A stretch of DNA of 13,030 bases from Planctomycetes bacterium UBA1135 (GTDB lineage: Bacteria > Planctomycetota > UBA1135), in the NCBI GenBank assembly GCA_002311925.1, contig DCAK01000077.1:24675-37704 (forward strand). Direction: 5' to 3'. A program made the position numbers and the translations under genes. Numbering within the stretch: the first letter of the stretch is position 1; every line of letters begins with the position of its first letter. Below are positions 12,673 to 13,030 of the stretch, one piece after another. The notes below the pieces were generated by a model that saw only the letters and a program-made list of their open reading frames with translations, was not told the DNA's origin and did not search any database.

Positions 12673-13030
12673 ATGGCTGAAACTTCACCCACCGGAGGCC
12701 ACCTTCAGGGCCTGCTCTCCACTCACCGAAGCGATCGGTGGTGGTTCGAACCGCTTTGGACCGGCTTGGGGTTCGCCGCTTTCGTGGTCTATTCCACCTG
12801 GGCCGCGTTTCAGGGGGCGCACTATTGGACAGAAAGTTACCTTTCGCCCTTCTATTCCCCGCTGCTCTTCATCGACCCCGCCGCCCCTTGGGCCGGACCC
12901 ATGGAGCACGCTTGGTTCGGGCCCTGGCCGGATTCCTTGAAGGCGATCTGGCCGAGTTGGCTTCCAACCTCGCCCGCCTTCCTGATTCTGGCCGGCCCCC
13001 TGGCCTTCCGCGGTACCTGCTACTACTACC
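12673..13030 (+). CDS. Membrane protein resembling a succinate dehydrogenase-associated protein, N-terminal part
   Basis: 119 codons are visible before the window ends. An N-terminal soluble stretch with RSDRWWFEPLWTG leads into a first membrane helix (~28-47, GLGFAAFVVYSTWAAFQ). Then comes YLSPFYSPLLF (56-66), a Pro/Trp-rich loop, and a second helix starting near residue 100 that runs into FRGTCYYY (112-119) at the edge. I recall the combination of WW.EP, YSTWAA, YLSPFYSP and FR.TCYYYRK in small conserved proteins encoded beside succinate dehydrogenase/fumarate reductase flavoprotein and iron-sulfur genes, notably in actinobacteria and other phyla. If right, sdh/frd genes should follow downstream. 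The start is the ATG at 12673; no Shine-Dalgarno sequence. Family membership comes from memory of motifs, not a search. Confidence 0.65.
   Translation, partial: MAETSPTGGHLQGLLSTHRSDRWWFEPLWTGLGFAAFVVYSTWAAFQGAHYWTESYLSPFYSPLLFIDPAAPWAGPMEHAWFGPWPDSLKAIWPSWLPTSPAFLILAGPLAFRGTCYYY

Overview
This is a roughly 60% GC bacterial window with short intergenic gaps and several start/stop overlaps. Few genes have a convincing Shine-Dalgarno sequence. Two large exported FG-GAP proteins share a C-terminal domain of a style I associate with Planctomycetota and related marine or soil lineages. The phylum is therefore a tentative inference; no rRNA or marker gene is present to settle it.

Layout. (1) Positions 1-1551, minus strand: four genes chained by overlaps. 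In transcription order they are a degenerate sigma-70-like protein, a TPR-like protein, a 61-residue exported basic peptide and an exported protein cut off by the window edge. (2) Positions 1613-3797, plus strand: epoxyqueuosine reductase (queG), an AT-tract-rich gap, a 70-residue zinc-ribbon protein and thiamine-phosphate synthase (thiE). (3) Positions 3811-5217, minus strand: an M20 (carnosinase-like) metallopeptidase, convergent with thiE. (4) Positions 5256-8994, plus strand, divergent from the peptidase: a POT/PTR2 proton-peptide symporter, a tandem CDGSH iron-sulfur protein and an OPT-family oligopeptide transporter. (5) Positions 9064-12596, plus strand: two tandem paralogous exported seven-bladed FG-GAP beta-propeller proteins that overlap by one base. 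(6) Positions 12673 to the end: the N-terminal part of a membrane protein resembling a small conserved protein found beside succinate dehydrogenase/fumarate reductase genes.

How it fits together. Region 3-4 reads as a peptide-scavenging module: two unrelated peptide importer families plus a cytosolic dipeptidase. Region 1 looks like a compact regulatory/export operon. Region 5 probably makes secreted or surface calcium-binding propellers. queG (tRNA queuosine) and thiE (thiamine) are housekeeping.

Points most worth a second look: the OPT gene has no ATG, GTG or TTG before its conserved N-terminus and lies in frame behind the CDGSH stop codon; the 61-residue peptide gene is hidden between two overlaps; the sigma-like protein lacks the usual basic DNA-binding helix; and the FG-GAP pair shares a C-terminal domain of unknown function. 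No rRNA, tRNA, CRISPR array, insertion sequence or phage gene was seen.
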